A stretch of DNA of 37,208 nucleotides from Flammula alnicola. Its lineage: Eukaryota; Basidiomycota; Agaricomycetes; Agaricales; Strophariaceae. The translations under genes and the position numbers were made by a program. Location: NCBI GenBank assembly GCA_015499995.1, contig JADNRV010000417.1:1-37208 (forward strand). The letters are read 5' to 3'. The notes beneath the pieces are model-generated. The model made no database searches. It saw nothing but the letters and a program-made list of their open reading frames with translations, and was not told the origin of the DNA. This document shows positions 10,973-23,981 of this stretch, piece after piece. The first letter of the stretch is position 1, and the number at the start of each line of letters is the position of its first letter.

Positions 10973-12808
10973 TTACTTGAGGTTGACATCCCAGAAGTCA
11001 ACTCCCCAATGTGGGGTAGGATCGAGAGTTTTGACTGGTGGGTGACTAGCAGCAGCCTTCTCCAATCGATCGAACGCGTCCTGAGGTAAAGCGACAACTG
11101 AAGAAGGTATGTTAACATAATTATATAGGTCAGATTGAATGTAAGGTGTGAACGGCATGGTCGGCCAGTGCCAAAATAGCACGCGAACGCTTAAGAGAAT
11201 GAACGAAACACGTACCTTTGAAGTTCTCTTCAATGCGAGCGGGCTTCACACTCTTGGGAAGTGCTACAACCTATAATTTTGCGAATCAGCCTTGGTTACA
11301 CGAAGAGGACAAAATAAAGAGAAGCCCGTACCCCACGCTGGATATGCCAAGAAACCATAACTTGAGCAGGGGTGATTCCAAGCTCCTCCGCGATGGTTTT
11401 CACCTACAAAATTATTAATCAACCACAATATTTTCAGAGGATATTCAACCAACTTCGGGCAACTCAAGAGTTTCCTTGACTTTGTTCTGGCTTCCGAAGG
11501 GAGAGTAGGCCTCGAGGATGATTTCGTTTTCCTTCGACCACTATAAGAGTTAAATGTCATCAGTAATAAGATTATGAAGGTGTCCACAAAAACATACTTT
11601 CAAGAGGTCTGGCTGAGGATTCCAATAGCTCAACTCGAATTGAATGACAGATGGCTTGATCTTAAGGGGGTAGGACAACAAATTTTCGAGCCTCCGAATG
11701 TTAAAGCTGCAAGAGAAAGGGACCGAGTTAGCGGAATAACGAAAAATCCAGACGCGATCACGTACTTGGCCACTCCGATGTTCCTCACTTTGCCTTTCTC
11801 TACCATTTCCTCGAGCTTTTTCCAGGTTGGGTAAGGGTTCTCGGTGAGTTCGACGTCGAGTTTTCCGTCTTTGCCGAATGCCACAGGCCTGGATATGATA
11901 AAAAGGAAGCCAAGTAAGTTTGTGACAATCAGTGAGGATCAAATGTGAGTCCTCACCAGTGAATGAGGTACAAATCGACGTAGTCCGTGCCCAACTTAGT
12001 GAGGGATTCATCAAGGGCGGGTTCGACGTCTTCCGGTGCATGGTGCGAGTTCCAAAGTTTCGAGGTTAACCAGATGTCCTTGCGCGCAATTCCGCTTGCC
12101 TTGATGGCATCTCCTACTTCGGCCTCGTTCTATTTTGGATGTCAACAAGATAGTTCAGGAACGCGTTTCAAGAGAGATAACGAAAACGCGTGCATCAAAG
12201 ATGACGCGTACGAAAAGAATGGACCGAGACTTACATCGTAGGACCATGCTCCGTCGATGTGCCTGTATCCGGCTTTGAGAGCAGCCTAATTAAATTTAGT
12301 TGGGTTTATTTTCCAGAACTGAGAAGACACCAACCAAAGTAGCGTCTTTCACCTCCCCTGGGGCAGCGCGCCAGGTACCTGAGAATGGCAACCAAAATGT
12401 ATGAGAAAGAATAACGAGAATGCTGAGTCCGAAGTACATACCGAGCGCGATGGTAGGGATCCTATCGCCCGAAGGCAATGTGAAGTGGGTTGGGAGCTTT
12501 CCTGGACCGTCCTGAACAGTGGCCATAGACCTCTGGGAACCCAGGCTCGAAAGACCAAGGCGTTGCATGACGCTGCTCCTAAGGCTCGCTAGGCCTGTAG
12601 AGCGAGGAACGAAGTTTCTGGTGAAGAGAGAGAAGACCATGTATGGAATGACAAAAATAGCGATGAGGTAGATTGTTCTGAAGCTACTCGGCTGATTCTT
12701 CTTCTTTAAATGCCTTCCACTTGGGCGAGACTCAGCGGATTTCGGACTGCCGGAAGAGGTGCGGTGGTCGCGTGGAGAGGGGGACTTTCTAATAACTGAG
12801 CGTGCCAT
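10973..12808 (-). CDS. Membrane-anchored aldo-keto reductase (copy 2)
   Basis: Paralogue of the preceding reductase and in the same direction. It begins [16 protein letters not shown] at the ATG at 12808, has a basic patch (HLKKKN), a hydrophobic segment (about residues 49-62) and a Ser/Arg-rich linker, then the catalytic domain from [18 protein letters not shown]. Tetrad residues are in [14 protein letters not shown] (Asp, Tyr), WLTSKLWN (Lys) and DLYLIHWPVAFG (His). The region [20 protein letters not shown] is very like copy 1, and the exon breaks I compared fall at the same places, including the one splitting the Trp codon after LIH. It ends [11 protein letters not shown] and TAA at 10973. 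The amino-terminal tails of the copies differ much more than their catalytic domains. An internal ATG at the [10 protein letters not shown] stretch just before the domain could give a soluble form, as in ordinary cytosolic AKRs; that is inference. Confidence 0.92.
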
Positions 12809-13330
12809 TTGTTAAATCCAACATCCTCCGCGTGATTAAATGCTCGATCGGCCTCGGTGAAATTATCCGTAATACTCGGAGTTGCTGACACGCTGGCGCG
12901 CATGATGACATATTCCTGGATGCAGCAGGAGAAATGAAGATTAGAACGATTACTCTGCGTAGTCCAGGCAAAGTGAGTAAACCCGCGGTTGCCACATCCA
13001 GAACTTGAAGTCCGAGGTCGTTATTAAGCGCGGTGTACAAATAACTCAAAATATGTGCATCACGTGCTAGAGCACTTACTTATGTACCCGGCCCGCGAAT
13101 TGCGGCACGCCACAACTTGAACTTGGGGTTTGCCTACAATTCCAAGAAAGCCTAGAGTCGGTTGCAGATATTGAAAGCACGGATGTATATCTTATATCGT
13201 CATGTCATGAGCTTGAAAGACAGAGAGGCCAATGTCCGAGGTATGAGATGATTGATATTCCGTTTTAACCTGAATAAATAGTAAACAATCTAAGTAAATC
13301 CGCGGAGTACATTCAATTTGAAAGCCATTT
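12809..13330. other. Intergenic, promoter side of AKR copy 2
   Basis: About 520 bp with no recognisable gene. Short open frames here have no familiar motif. It should hold the promoter of AKR copy 2 and the 3' end of the GH131 relic. Confidence 0.5.
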
Positions 13331-14560
13331 TCAGCTGCTGATTGCTTTAATGGTGTGGTCTCCACCAACATTGATACCATCCTGAATGCCTTCAACGAAA
13401 ACTCCGGAATAAAGCAATCCTTCCGCTGTTCCTTCCTAAATGCCGTGATGAACGACATCTCCTTGATTTGCGGGGAGTGTCTGCTGGGTTGACCAAGGGC
13501 AGCTATTCCACGTTTACTTCATTATAGGGTAAAGGCATGAAAAAATATCATGAGACGTACCTTCAAAACGCCGAAATGGAACTCTCCTTGGCCAGAAGTA
13601 CCTGACACAGTTGTCAAATTCGGCACAGTTTTGGCGACAGCTGTAAGACGTTGGGCGTCCTTTGAATAGAGCAGAGCAAGGGTCCTGTTATTCCGGTCCA
13701 TTTTGATGGCAATGTTGTGCCAAATTCCGGATGTAAATGGTGTCAAGAAAAGGACGTTAAGAGCATGATCAAGGACTTTGGAGCTGTGAGCATTTGGAGC
13801 AGGCAGAGCACCCGTTGGATTGGTGAAAGGAGACCCTGGTGTTGCATGCATGAGAAAACACTTCTTGCGTCAAGAAAAGACGAACATAAAATAAACATAC
13901 CGAGTTGGATTCCAAAGACATGAGAACCATCATTGGGATTAATGAACACGATTTGGTATTCGTGGTTGTAGTTCAAAGGCTTCTTTTCGTCGGCTTTGAT
14001 GGAGAAATGCAATACCGTCACGTTAGTCTCTATGAGAGCGACGGGCTGAAATTACTCGGAGCAATGATGTCCGTCCGGCGGAACCCAAATTGCGGATTAG
14101 TGCCTCCTGGAAGGAAGACACACCCATTGTCGATCGAAACAGCGACACTTGTTCATCTGGAAGAGTAGGGAATGGAAGGAGAGGGAAAATTCGGCGATTC
14201 GAGAGAGGAGTTGGCAAAATTGATGGGCCTAGTAATGATGTGTACTGTAGGAAAGTGTTCCAGTTCAAGACGAACATCGCAGTGAAGAGTGCAGAGACTT
14301 ACATGGGACGCGTTCTCTGAGCCCTTCGCAACTCTTGGCAATCCAAGAATTTGAGTATATCCACTCCATTACTGCCGGACAAGAAGCTCACGCCAAGTAT
14401 GGATCAACTGAGTTGTTAAGGTCAAACTCAGTGTAATTGAAAGGAGCGCGCCTATCATAGATGAGTGGGGTGCCCAGGACACATACGACAGAAATAAAAG
14501 TGCAGAGGAGTGAGACAGCAACCAGAATGGGGCTAACAGCGTAAACCGCCTCTGCCAAAA
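13331..14560 (-). pseudogene. Glycoside hydrolase family 131 (beta-glucanase) relic with frameshifts
   Basis: GH131 enzymes are secreted fungal beta-glucanases. In order the minus strand reads a hydrophobic leader (ILVAVSLLCTFISVVCVLG, no ATG seen in front), then RRAPFNYTEFDLNNSVDPYL, ILGLPRVAKGSENASH, YTSLLGPSILPTP, SIDNGCVFLPGGTNPQFG, FRRTDIIAPSNFSPS, ETNVTVLHFSIKADEKKP, HEYQIVFINPNDGSHVFGIQLG, SPFTNPTGALPAPNAH, HALNVLFLTPFTSGIWHN, GQGEFHFGVLK and LPLVNPADTP. These blocks lie in different frames: one-base losses are needed near 14394, 14366, 14147 and 14034, one base is extra in a four-base run at 13472-13475, and TAG at 13436-13438 stands where the family normally has a sense codon. After it, EGTAEGLLYSGVFVEGIQDG continues to a stop at 13331. 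Introns still have good borders. It is either a recent pseudogene or poorly sequenced. Confidence 0.8.
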
Positions 14561-14902
14561 CGTCCTTTATCTGATATTCTCAGCGAGGAAAAACATCGGG
14601 ACTGGGTGATATATCGGCGTTGAATGTCCTTCAGTGTGTTGCCAGCAGGAAGGGAACCTCTCCTAGCTGAGTGACACGTTGAGCTGGCGTCGATGCTTTT
14701 AATGCAATTGGTTCGATGAATGAGAAAATTCATAATGAACCCGAGGTTTAAAAATAAGCCGAATGGAATGATCACGGATAGCATAAGAATAACACGATCA
14801 TACCCCGCCACCTTGATTTACGAAGGTTATATAAGAATAAGCCTGTCAAACAATTAATAAAGATAAGATAGGCAATGTAGAGAGAAAACGCACTTATTAA
14901 AA
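14561..14902. other. Intergenic between GSH2 and the GH131 relic
   Basis: About 340 bp. A 92-codon open frame on the minus strand (14533-14811) with hydrophobic stretches runs through it, but it matches nothing I know and overlaps the leader of the GH131 relic in another frame. I see no other feature. Confidence 0.5.
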
Positions 14903-16656
<1,754 letters not shown>

Positions 16657-16935
16657 GACGGCCTCAGCACACCGTGAAAAAAGTTACTGTGGTCGTGGTT
16701 AGAGATGAAAGATGCGCCAAGCGGTCCGCGGAGACCATGCTCAGACTGAGATCGATTACACAAAGCGATTGCGACATCGACGCGTCAAGACGTGTGTGGC
16801 TGGAAGAGATTATCAATGAAGGTCGCCTGAAGAGGAAAAAGTGAAAGTGGCGGATCATATATCGGTGACAACAGGCGATAAGGGAAGGGTTGCAAGAAAT
16901 ATTTTTTCTATAGATACAGACAGTCTAAAATGTGC

Positions 16936-19900
16936 TTATTCTATGGACGACTTCAATAAACCCTGTAATCTATCGACCATGCTCTGGCCTCCCCAGCGAG
17001 CGATAAACTCCAATCTATCAGCCCTTGCAAAGCCAATATCTTCAAAGCAAGATGGAGGAAGCAAGATCTCTCCAGATGTTGTCTGGCGATACTGTACGAC
17101 ATTTCGCAAAACGTCGATCCCAGCTTGGGTAACAACAGCCTTCAACAATGAACTAGCCCTTTCCTCGTTAGCGCTTCCCGGTTCTCGTAAGTCGGGCCAG
17201 ATGTTGGATGCGACGTGATGCAGAGCTACCAATTTCATGAAATCGTGGATATTGTCTTTTAGAAGAGAGTTAAGGTATGAGGCAATGATCTGAGGATCGC
17301 TTTCGATTGGATAAAGGTACTCCCTGATGTCTGCAGATAACACCTGGGAGGGAAGAACGCGGATCGTCCTTACGACGTGATTGAAGTCGCACCAGAGATG
17401 CTTTCTATAATCGATGGCGTAGCGCATCGACGTCGGAGGGACAAGGAGACGACCAAACAAATGATGTGAAAAGGATATCGCGTCATACAGAGCCACGAAA
17501 TCTGTATAAAACTGGAAGAAGGGGACGGATGGGCCCAGGAATCCGACAGCGACCCTTTCTAAATCGTCCTGCGAGACTGTCTGAGCATCGACTGAGCCGA
17601 AAGCGTAGGGGCGTAATATATCCTCCATGTAATGGTTCACGATGTTATCGCGGAAAACCTCCTCGGCAGAGTCGTTTTGCGGCTGCCCATGCTCCAACAT
17701 GAATATTTTCATGCATCCAAACTGTGCCTCCTCTCTTGTCAAAACGAAAGGAGCCATAGAAAAATTGAGCAGCGCTTCTTGAGCAATCTTGGTTAGAAGT
17801 AACGCGGCTCGTGCCACCTCCGTCTCCGAGGAGTCCCATGAGATAGGCAATGCCTTGAAAACGGCCGAAACGCCGGAACGTAGGAGGTGATCCAAAGGTG
17901 CCGTAGTCCAATCTCGATGCAGCGGAAGGCCGAGTTGTTGAAGAGCTCCAAGTGCTGGAAGTCTCTGCGTGGTAGAGGACTTGATAGACTGAGGAGTTAT
18001 TATAAGAGGACTGATGTACACTTCTTCCTGGGGCCGTATTCTGTTCAATAAGAATGGCTCCAGAATACCCAAGCCACCACGCTCCCAGATTAACGAAGGA
18101 ACCTGGAGATGCCGATCTGTTGCCCATTCCGGCGTTACGATGTTCATGATGTCTTTGGCTATCGACTGCGCATCGTCCTCGTCTCCTGGACTCAATCTCG
18201 ACACAATGGAGAACGCTTGTGCTATCCAGAGACTTTGTGAAATGCCGGGTAAACGTTTTGAAAATCGAAGATAATATGAGAGGAAGCCAGAGATCTCTCG
18301 GCAGTAAAGATAACCCATTGATGTATTGGATGAGGTCATCAGTGACCACAGAGGATGGACGAGCAGACTGCGGGCTAACTCGGATAGCTGAGGGAAGGGG
18401 AGAGAGAAGGGTGGAGATGACGGAGGACCTTCGGTGTGAGGAGGAACGCATGCAAGCCATAGACGGACGACGGAGGTCAAGAGGCCAGCATACTGCGACA
18501 TGTTCCTGAGTTGCTCCATGTCTCCATTGTTGTAGTGAAAGAGTTCCTTTTGGAATGCATTCAGGGCATTCGTTACAACTTGGAGTTCATTTCCGGCCTC
18601 GAACCCGGATTTGACAGACTCGATAAAGTCCAGCCTTTCGGCTTCCCCTCCTTTTATTGCATTGATCTTGGAACCCTCCAACCACGCAGCTTGAACTTGC
18701 CAAGACGCGCTCCACTTCGTCCAATCCTTCTCGGCAACTTCGAGATATGATTGAAGTTCTGCGATGCCCTCGTACCAAGCCCAGCCAATGATTTGCGTCC
18801 ATACGATGTCATGATTCGGAGTAGTTTGATGAGGATCAATGGCACAAATAGTCCAAGCCTCTACCAGATTTGCCCATGCGATTACAAGAGCCTGTGAGTG
18901 GCAGGCTTCAGAGATGGCATACCGCTCAACATCAGCTAGTTGGGTTACTGCCGTCCCTGCTATATGGCAGTATAAACCATAGGAAGCAAGAGTTCGATAC
19001 ACTTGGAGTGTAGATACGAGCAGGTTGGTGGCAAGAGCAGGAGGGTACGGTGAGGAAAACGGTGAGAATGTGACGAAGCGAAGCAGTGAATCAGCAAATT
19101 TTTCAATTTCCTGCGCATTAGGTCGGGAGGATTGCGCGAGAGTATAGAAAAATTTTAATGCAAGGGGATTCGGGAATTGCAAGGAATCTTGAGGCGGTAT
19201 CGGGGTTAAGAGGAAAGTCTGGAGGACAGTCGAAAGTAGTTTTTGGGTTGAGACGATGCTGTCCGCGATAGCGTTGCTTTGCTGGGCAAGTCGATGCAAA
19301 ACAGAGAGAAGTTGAGTTGACGACTCTGGGAGAGCACCACCTTGCATTAAGATGGTGGTAATCTGGGGTAAGAAAAACTCCCAGGGCAGAGTATTGATGG
19401 ATGAATCTGTGGGCGAGTCCAATTCGACTCCTTCAATATCGATCACCTCAGGGTTCCAACCCACGATGCACTCCCATACAACTTCGATGGCAAGGGCGCC
19501 AACGCTTCCTCTGTCAGACATGGCTTCCACACCCGCAGCGAGAATGCGCTTTCTCAGTTCCTCCTCCTTGCCAACTAATTCATCCATGCCATCCACGAAA
19601 CCCTTCTTCACTTTCCCAAGTCGCTGAGCTATACGGACCAAAATACCCAACATTGTGGCCCTTTGAGCTGGGACAGTCGATCTCGACAGCAGAAAAATAT
19701 CGTCTAGGGTATACCCTGCGTGGGCGCCCTCAGCATGATGATGGAGCCCAAGATGGGTTGGCAGAGTCAACGATATCGAAGATGGAATAGGATTGCCCTG
19801 AAGATCAAACCGCAACGAGGATGAAGATGAATCCGACGGTGTGGTGGCTGATTCTAAGTCCATCCAAGCCAAATTTGGATCGTCCTTCGGTGCAAGAGGA

Positions 19901-20870
19901 AAGAAACGTCGTCGGATATATTCCGCGGTACCTTCCTCTGGTTCTTTAGATTCTTCGGTTTCGGGCTGTGGCTCAGGTTGCTCCAGTTGTTGAGGACCCA
20001 TCTTGCCTTTCCATTGTCCCAATGACACAACATCGGCACTGGGATCCGGGGGAGGAAGGGCAAACGGCCTATGCCTCTTGGGAGAGGAAGGGGCAGATTC
20101 ATAGACATAAACATCTTGAGGCTCGAGCTCCGCAAATCGCAATCTGCGATCGGCACGACTTGAAGGGCGAGAATTATTGGCCGAAGCCAAGGCGGAAGGA
20201 GGTGGGGAAGATGCTATTAAGACAACAATTCAATATATACCATTCGGAGCCGTCACGAAAAGTGTTTCGAGAAGAATGATCAGTTAAAGGTTGACACTGC
20301 TTACCTCGTTCAATAAATGGCTTTCTCTCTTCTGATATTACTGGAACTTCATCTAAGGAGAATATTTATCAGGTCAAGAACTCCTGAATACAAAGACTGG
20401 ATATGACCTTCTTTTGTGTCATGGTTTCGCTCTCCCAAATCCAAAGGTTGGAGGGTCTTCTCAGTTTCGCGCTGCTTGGCTCTTGCCAAACGAGCACGCT
20501 TTAACAGGTCGCCTACGTTCGCGCCAAATCTCTCAAGAATTTCCCGTCTTTCCTGTTCTCGTTCTTCCTCCGACATCTTTGCCACTCGTTCCTCATTCTC
20601 TTTGCTTATTTGTTCGCGCCAATCAGGTTCGGAAGGCGGACGTGGAGGCGGCGGCAAAATTTTGTTTGAGGGTAGTACCGTAGGAACATCTTGGGCTCTA
20701 GATATGCTGGATTTACGAAGATCTTCACGATTTCGTGCAAAGGCACTTTTGGAGCGGTGTTGGACTGTTGGAAAACCAGTTTTCGAAGACGAGGTTGGCT
20801 TCGGAGAAGAAAACGATGAGGCGGGTTTCCGCTCAACAATCGAACCAACTATTGCCGGTTTATGTTCCAT
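16936..20870 (-). CDS. RPAP1 (RNA polymerase II-associated protein 1) homologue
   Basis: RPAP1 is an assembly and nuclear-import factor for RNA polymerase II. I read three exons: 20408-20870, 20305-20352 and 16936-20213. Their lengths add to 3789 nt, exactly 1263 codons including the stop, giving 1262 residues. The start chosen is the first ATG (MEHKPAIVGSIVERKP). The RPAP1-N block lies in exon 1 (SKENEERVAKMSEEERE, then LERFGANVGDLLKRARLARA). The RPAP1-C block begins in exon 3 with LRFDLQGNPIPSSIS, LPTHLGLHHHAEGAHAGYTL and DDIFLLSRSTVPAQRATMLG. The rest is a long, probably helical-repeat region, ending VDRLQGLLKSSIE. The intron 1 donor (GTCATA) is weak but keeps the frame. The frame extends upstream of 20870 without another ATG, so a further 5' exon is possible. 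Confidence 0.93.
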
Positions 20871-21187
20871 AAGAATGGGTTCGTCTGTTGTGGCCAGAAG
20901 ACCTGACGTTACGAGAGGCAGAGACAAAATGAAGGATCATCGTAACCCTCATTCATTTACGATCACACAAGAGCAGAGTCAGAGAACGTTCTGGTGACAT
21001 TACGTAAACAACCAATAAGTACTACAAAATTCAAACAAAATTCACGGATTTCACGATTCAATATTCAATAGTGATTCAATACTGATTAATAGGTTTGTAC
21101 CGACCAAGGTAAGGAGGCAATGTGGAAGTGAAAGAATGAAGAATTGGAGCAGAGATCACAATCCGGCATTTCTCGCCAAAAGAATGT

Positions 21188-21925
21188 TTACACGGCGGAA
21201 TCAGGGCTAGCATCTAACTTAGATTTTATTTCCTCGAAAATCTTTTGCAGCTCGTCCTTCGCCATGGGCTTTGCTGGCCAACCGATAGCAAGACCTTCGT
21301 CGGGGTTCTCGATGGGCTTGGGAATGACGTGGAAATGCACATGAGGAACTTCCTATAAAACTAGTTATTTAATCCGAACTTCGTCAATAAAGATACAAGG
21401 CAATTCACCTGGTGGGCAATACGGCCATTATTCTGCAAGATGTTGTAATCTGGGGTTCCTTGGGCGAGGGCGATCTTTTTGGCGATCGGTAAGACATCTA
21501 CGAGATATTCGTCTGGCAAATCATGCAGCTTTTCTGCATGGACTGAGCGGTATAGTCTCGTAAGGTTCCTGAATGCCCCATGCGCAGCAATTGGACCTAC
21601 ATTTAGGGATCACTAGAGCATGGCCCCTCGAGAGCGGTCCGATGTCCAGAAACGCAAAACTGCGGCGCGTCATAAGTGTAGAACTGCGATGAGGTTGATT
21701 GATTTACGAACGAAGACTCTGACTCCAGCAGCTTGAAGCTGGGGATATCGCCTAGAAGCCATCGGATTATGATTGTCCGAAAACCTTGCTGCGCTCGCAG
21801 CGCTTAAGCATGCCAGGTTGGAACTTACCCTTAATGATTTTACAGAAGAGGCAAGTGGCAAGAGACCTATAAGAAATTAGTCATATAATCTTCGAATGAG
21901 AACGGACGATATACTTGGTGGCCAT
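21188..21925 (-). CDS. HNT1: HIT-family nucleotide hydrolase / adenosine phosphoramidase (Hnt1-like)
   Basis: Small histidine-triad protein, probably hydrolysing adenosine 5'-phosphoramidates. The first exon has only 11 coding bases (21915-21925, MATK split across an intron), then 21829-21866 (SLATCLFCKIIK) with the Cys-x2-Cys of many HIT proteins. The next exon gives GDIPSFKLLESES, joined by a weak donor (GTTCGT after 21712) to FAFLDIGPLSRGHALVIPK at 21601-21659, then HAEKLHDLPDEYL, PIAKKIALAQGTPDYNILQN and NGRIAHQEVPHVHFHVIPKP. The catalytic triad His-x-His-x-His is HVHFH. The protein ends KSKLDASPDSAV and TAA at 21188. The length (about 140 residues) is usual. Its start lies 215 bp from that of the divergent oxygenase gene, so the two probably share a promoter region. 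Confidence 0.93.
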
Positions 21926-22140
21926 TACTGAAGGCTGAACGAATGCTGGTCGAAGCAGATGATGAAGTTCCAGATGAAATCATCAGCCGCCCATGGCAGA
22001 TAAGCATAATAACACCGGCATCCACCGGACCGATATGAGCCTGGTCTCTCGTGATCATCATCATGATGAGCTCTTGCTCAACTTGCCTTGCTCTCAACAA
22101 TATTACTCTCAATTGCCAAATCCTTTAATTTTTGCTCGAT
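21926..22140. promoter_or_regulatory. Shared divergent promoter region (HNT1 and oxygenase)
   Basis: The start codons of the HIT gene (minus) and the oxygenase gene (plus) are 215 bp apart and point away from each other, so both core promoters must lie here or within the leaders. I did not identify a convincing TATA box or a named factor site. Confidence 0.6.
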
Positions 22141-23792
22141 ATGTCACTAGTAAATACTGCGGATTCCATTGACTTAGACTTCAAGAATGTCCCCGTAATG
22201 TATGCATGCCAGTTCATTCAGCAGTTGCAAGGTCGAGTCCCTCGTTGGACTGACCGAAGTTGACATAGCGCGGATACCCAGAGATCTGAAGAAAATCAGA
22301 AGCGATGACCCAGAAGAAAGAAGGAAACTGGCCGATGATGTTCGGGATGCTTGTATACGCGTCGGCTTTTTCTATGGTCTGTCTCCACCTCTCTTATCGC
22401 GATAATTAGCCCTGCTATGGACATTGACTTGCATTGCCTTTATTCTTTTCCGTCAGTGAAGAACCACGGAATTCCAGATGAATGTACAGATGGGGCTCTC
22501 CAAATGGCGAAGAAGTTCTTTTCTCTTCCAGATGAGACTAAGATGGAGGTCAGACTGGTATCCTGTTTATCGATTCCTCAGCTTTCAATAACAAAATCCT
22601 ACCTTAGATTGAGAACAAGAAGACACCCAATTTCAAAGGATACTCTCCTTTGCTAAGTGGAAACAACAATCCTGATGGGGCGGGTGACTTACAGGAAGGA
22701 TTCGAGTTTGGCTGGGAAAGCCCGACCGGTAATGCCGATAACTCTGACCAGAACGACGGTGCTGCGAGTGGAGTCATGGCAGGTGCAAACGTCTGGCCAT
22801 CAGAAAGCGGAGTTCCTGGATTTCGCGAGTCGGTCTTGCAATATTAGTGAGTATCTTTTGGTTTAGATACTAATGGCCCTTCGTCAGGCTTATGGCCAGA
22901 AGTTACGCAGCAGTCAACCTCGGAAAAGCACTTTTTCCTATCTTCGCTTTGGCGTTAAAGCTCCCGGAAGACTTCTTCGACGACAAAGTTAGTGTCTCCT
23001 GGTGTTTATACGCCCTCTTTGGACTTTCCGTTCATTAAGCCTGATTACCAACAGACGCTGCATTCGGCTGCATTAATGAAATTATTGCATTACCCTCCCC
23101 AAACTGGCCCCGTCGATGACCGTGTTATCGGCATTGGGGCCCATACAGAGTAGGTACTTGACCGCTCATCTTGCGTCGAGCACTCTAGTCATCTATCACT
23201 GTTATTCTTTTCTTTCCATGAATAGCTGGGAGGTGCGTCACAAGGCTACCGTACTGAATATGGCCGCAACTTACTGATGCATTTTTAACAGTGCTTCACT
23301 ATACTTTGGCAAGAGCCGGGGATACAAGCCCTCCAGGTCTTGAACTCCGAGAAGCAGTGGATCAACGCACCGCCTCTACCAGGTACCCTTGTGATTAAGT
23401 GAGTGCTTACATCGTACACTTAATTGTGGACCTCGACTGACCTAAGCAGTCTCGGGGATCAATTTGCACGATGGACAAGTAAAGCTACTGCCACGCGTCC
23501 ATTCATGTAAACTAATAACACTTTCTAGATGACATATTCAAGTCGACTGTGCATCGAGCTATCAACCGTAGTGGAATTCGCCGTTATTCGATTCCGTTAT
23601 TTTTTGGAACTGACTACAATGTCAAACTTGAGGTACGACTTGATGATCTTGTCCTCACTGCCCCGAGCGTCAACGTTATGGATTGTACAGCCAATGCCAA
23701 GTTGTGTATCTTCTGATCGGCCTGTGAAGTATGAAGTGATAACAGCTGGCGAATATGTCAAAGGACGCCTTCAGGCGACGTATAACCATTGA
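22141..23792 (+). CDS. Isopenicillin N synthase-like 2-oxoglutarate/Fe(II) dioxygenase
   Basis: Non-haem iron oxygenase of the IPNS/gibberellin-oxidase superfamily; substrate unknown. The start at 22141 gives MSLVNTADSIDLDFKNVPV. Later exons encode RKLADDVRDACIRVGFFY and VKNHGIPDECTDGALQMAKK, the DIOX_N-type region, then KTPNFKGYSPLLSGNNN and FEFGWESPTG. The iron-binding motif is HTDWECFTILWQEPG (His and Asp of HxD) with the distal His in STVHRAINRSG; RYSIP supplies the Arg-x-Ser expected to hold the 2-oxoglutarate carboxylate. It ends EYVKGRLQATYNH and TGA at 23792. The Asp of HxD is split by an intron, and the next exon is only 7 nt long (23226-23232). The splice after VPV is unclear: a frame change is needed between 22200 and 22231. 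It is head-to-head with the HIT gene and convergent with the methyltransferase gene. Confidence 0.9.
23226..23232 (+). other. 7-nt microexon in the oxygenase gene
   Basis: CTGGGAG is flanked by ATAG and GTGCGT. The preceding exon ends CATACAGA at 23148 and the following exon starts TGCTTC at 23292. Joining gives His-Thr-Asp-Trp-Glu-Cys-Phe, the expected iron-binding segment. Without the microexon the Asp codon is lost and the frame breaks. Confidence 0.85.
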
Positions 23793-23981
23793 TTGATTGA
23801 ACACACAAGAGCCATATGGCATGCGAGCACCGTAATTTTGCGAGAGGATCATCTTCAAGTTACTTCCGCAGCAATTCCCATTTGCGATTCTGATTTGCGA
23901 CTCTTTCGGAGAATACCGTAAGTAGGTTTAGATAGTAATGAATACAGTGTCTTTTGGAATTTGTACTGAATATTTCCATCA

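Noticed and set aside
17645..18460. A 271-codon minus-strand frame
   Set aside because: It is an alternative frame inside the long RPAP1 exon, whose own frame is open for more than 1000 codons.
20870..20927. A longer RPAP1 start at 20927
   Set aside because: The codon there is TTG; the first ATG in frame is at 20870.
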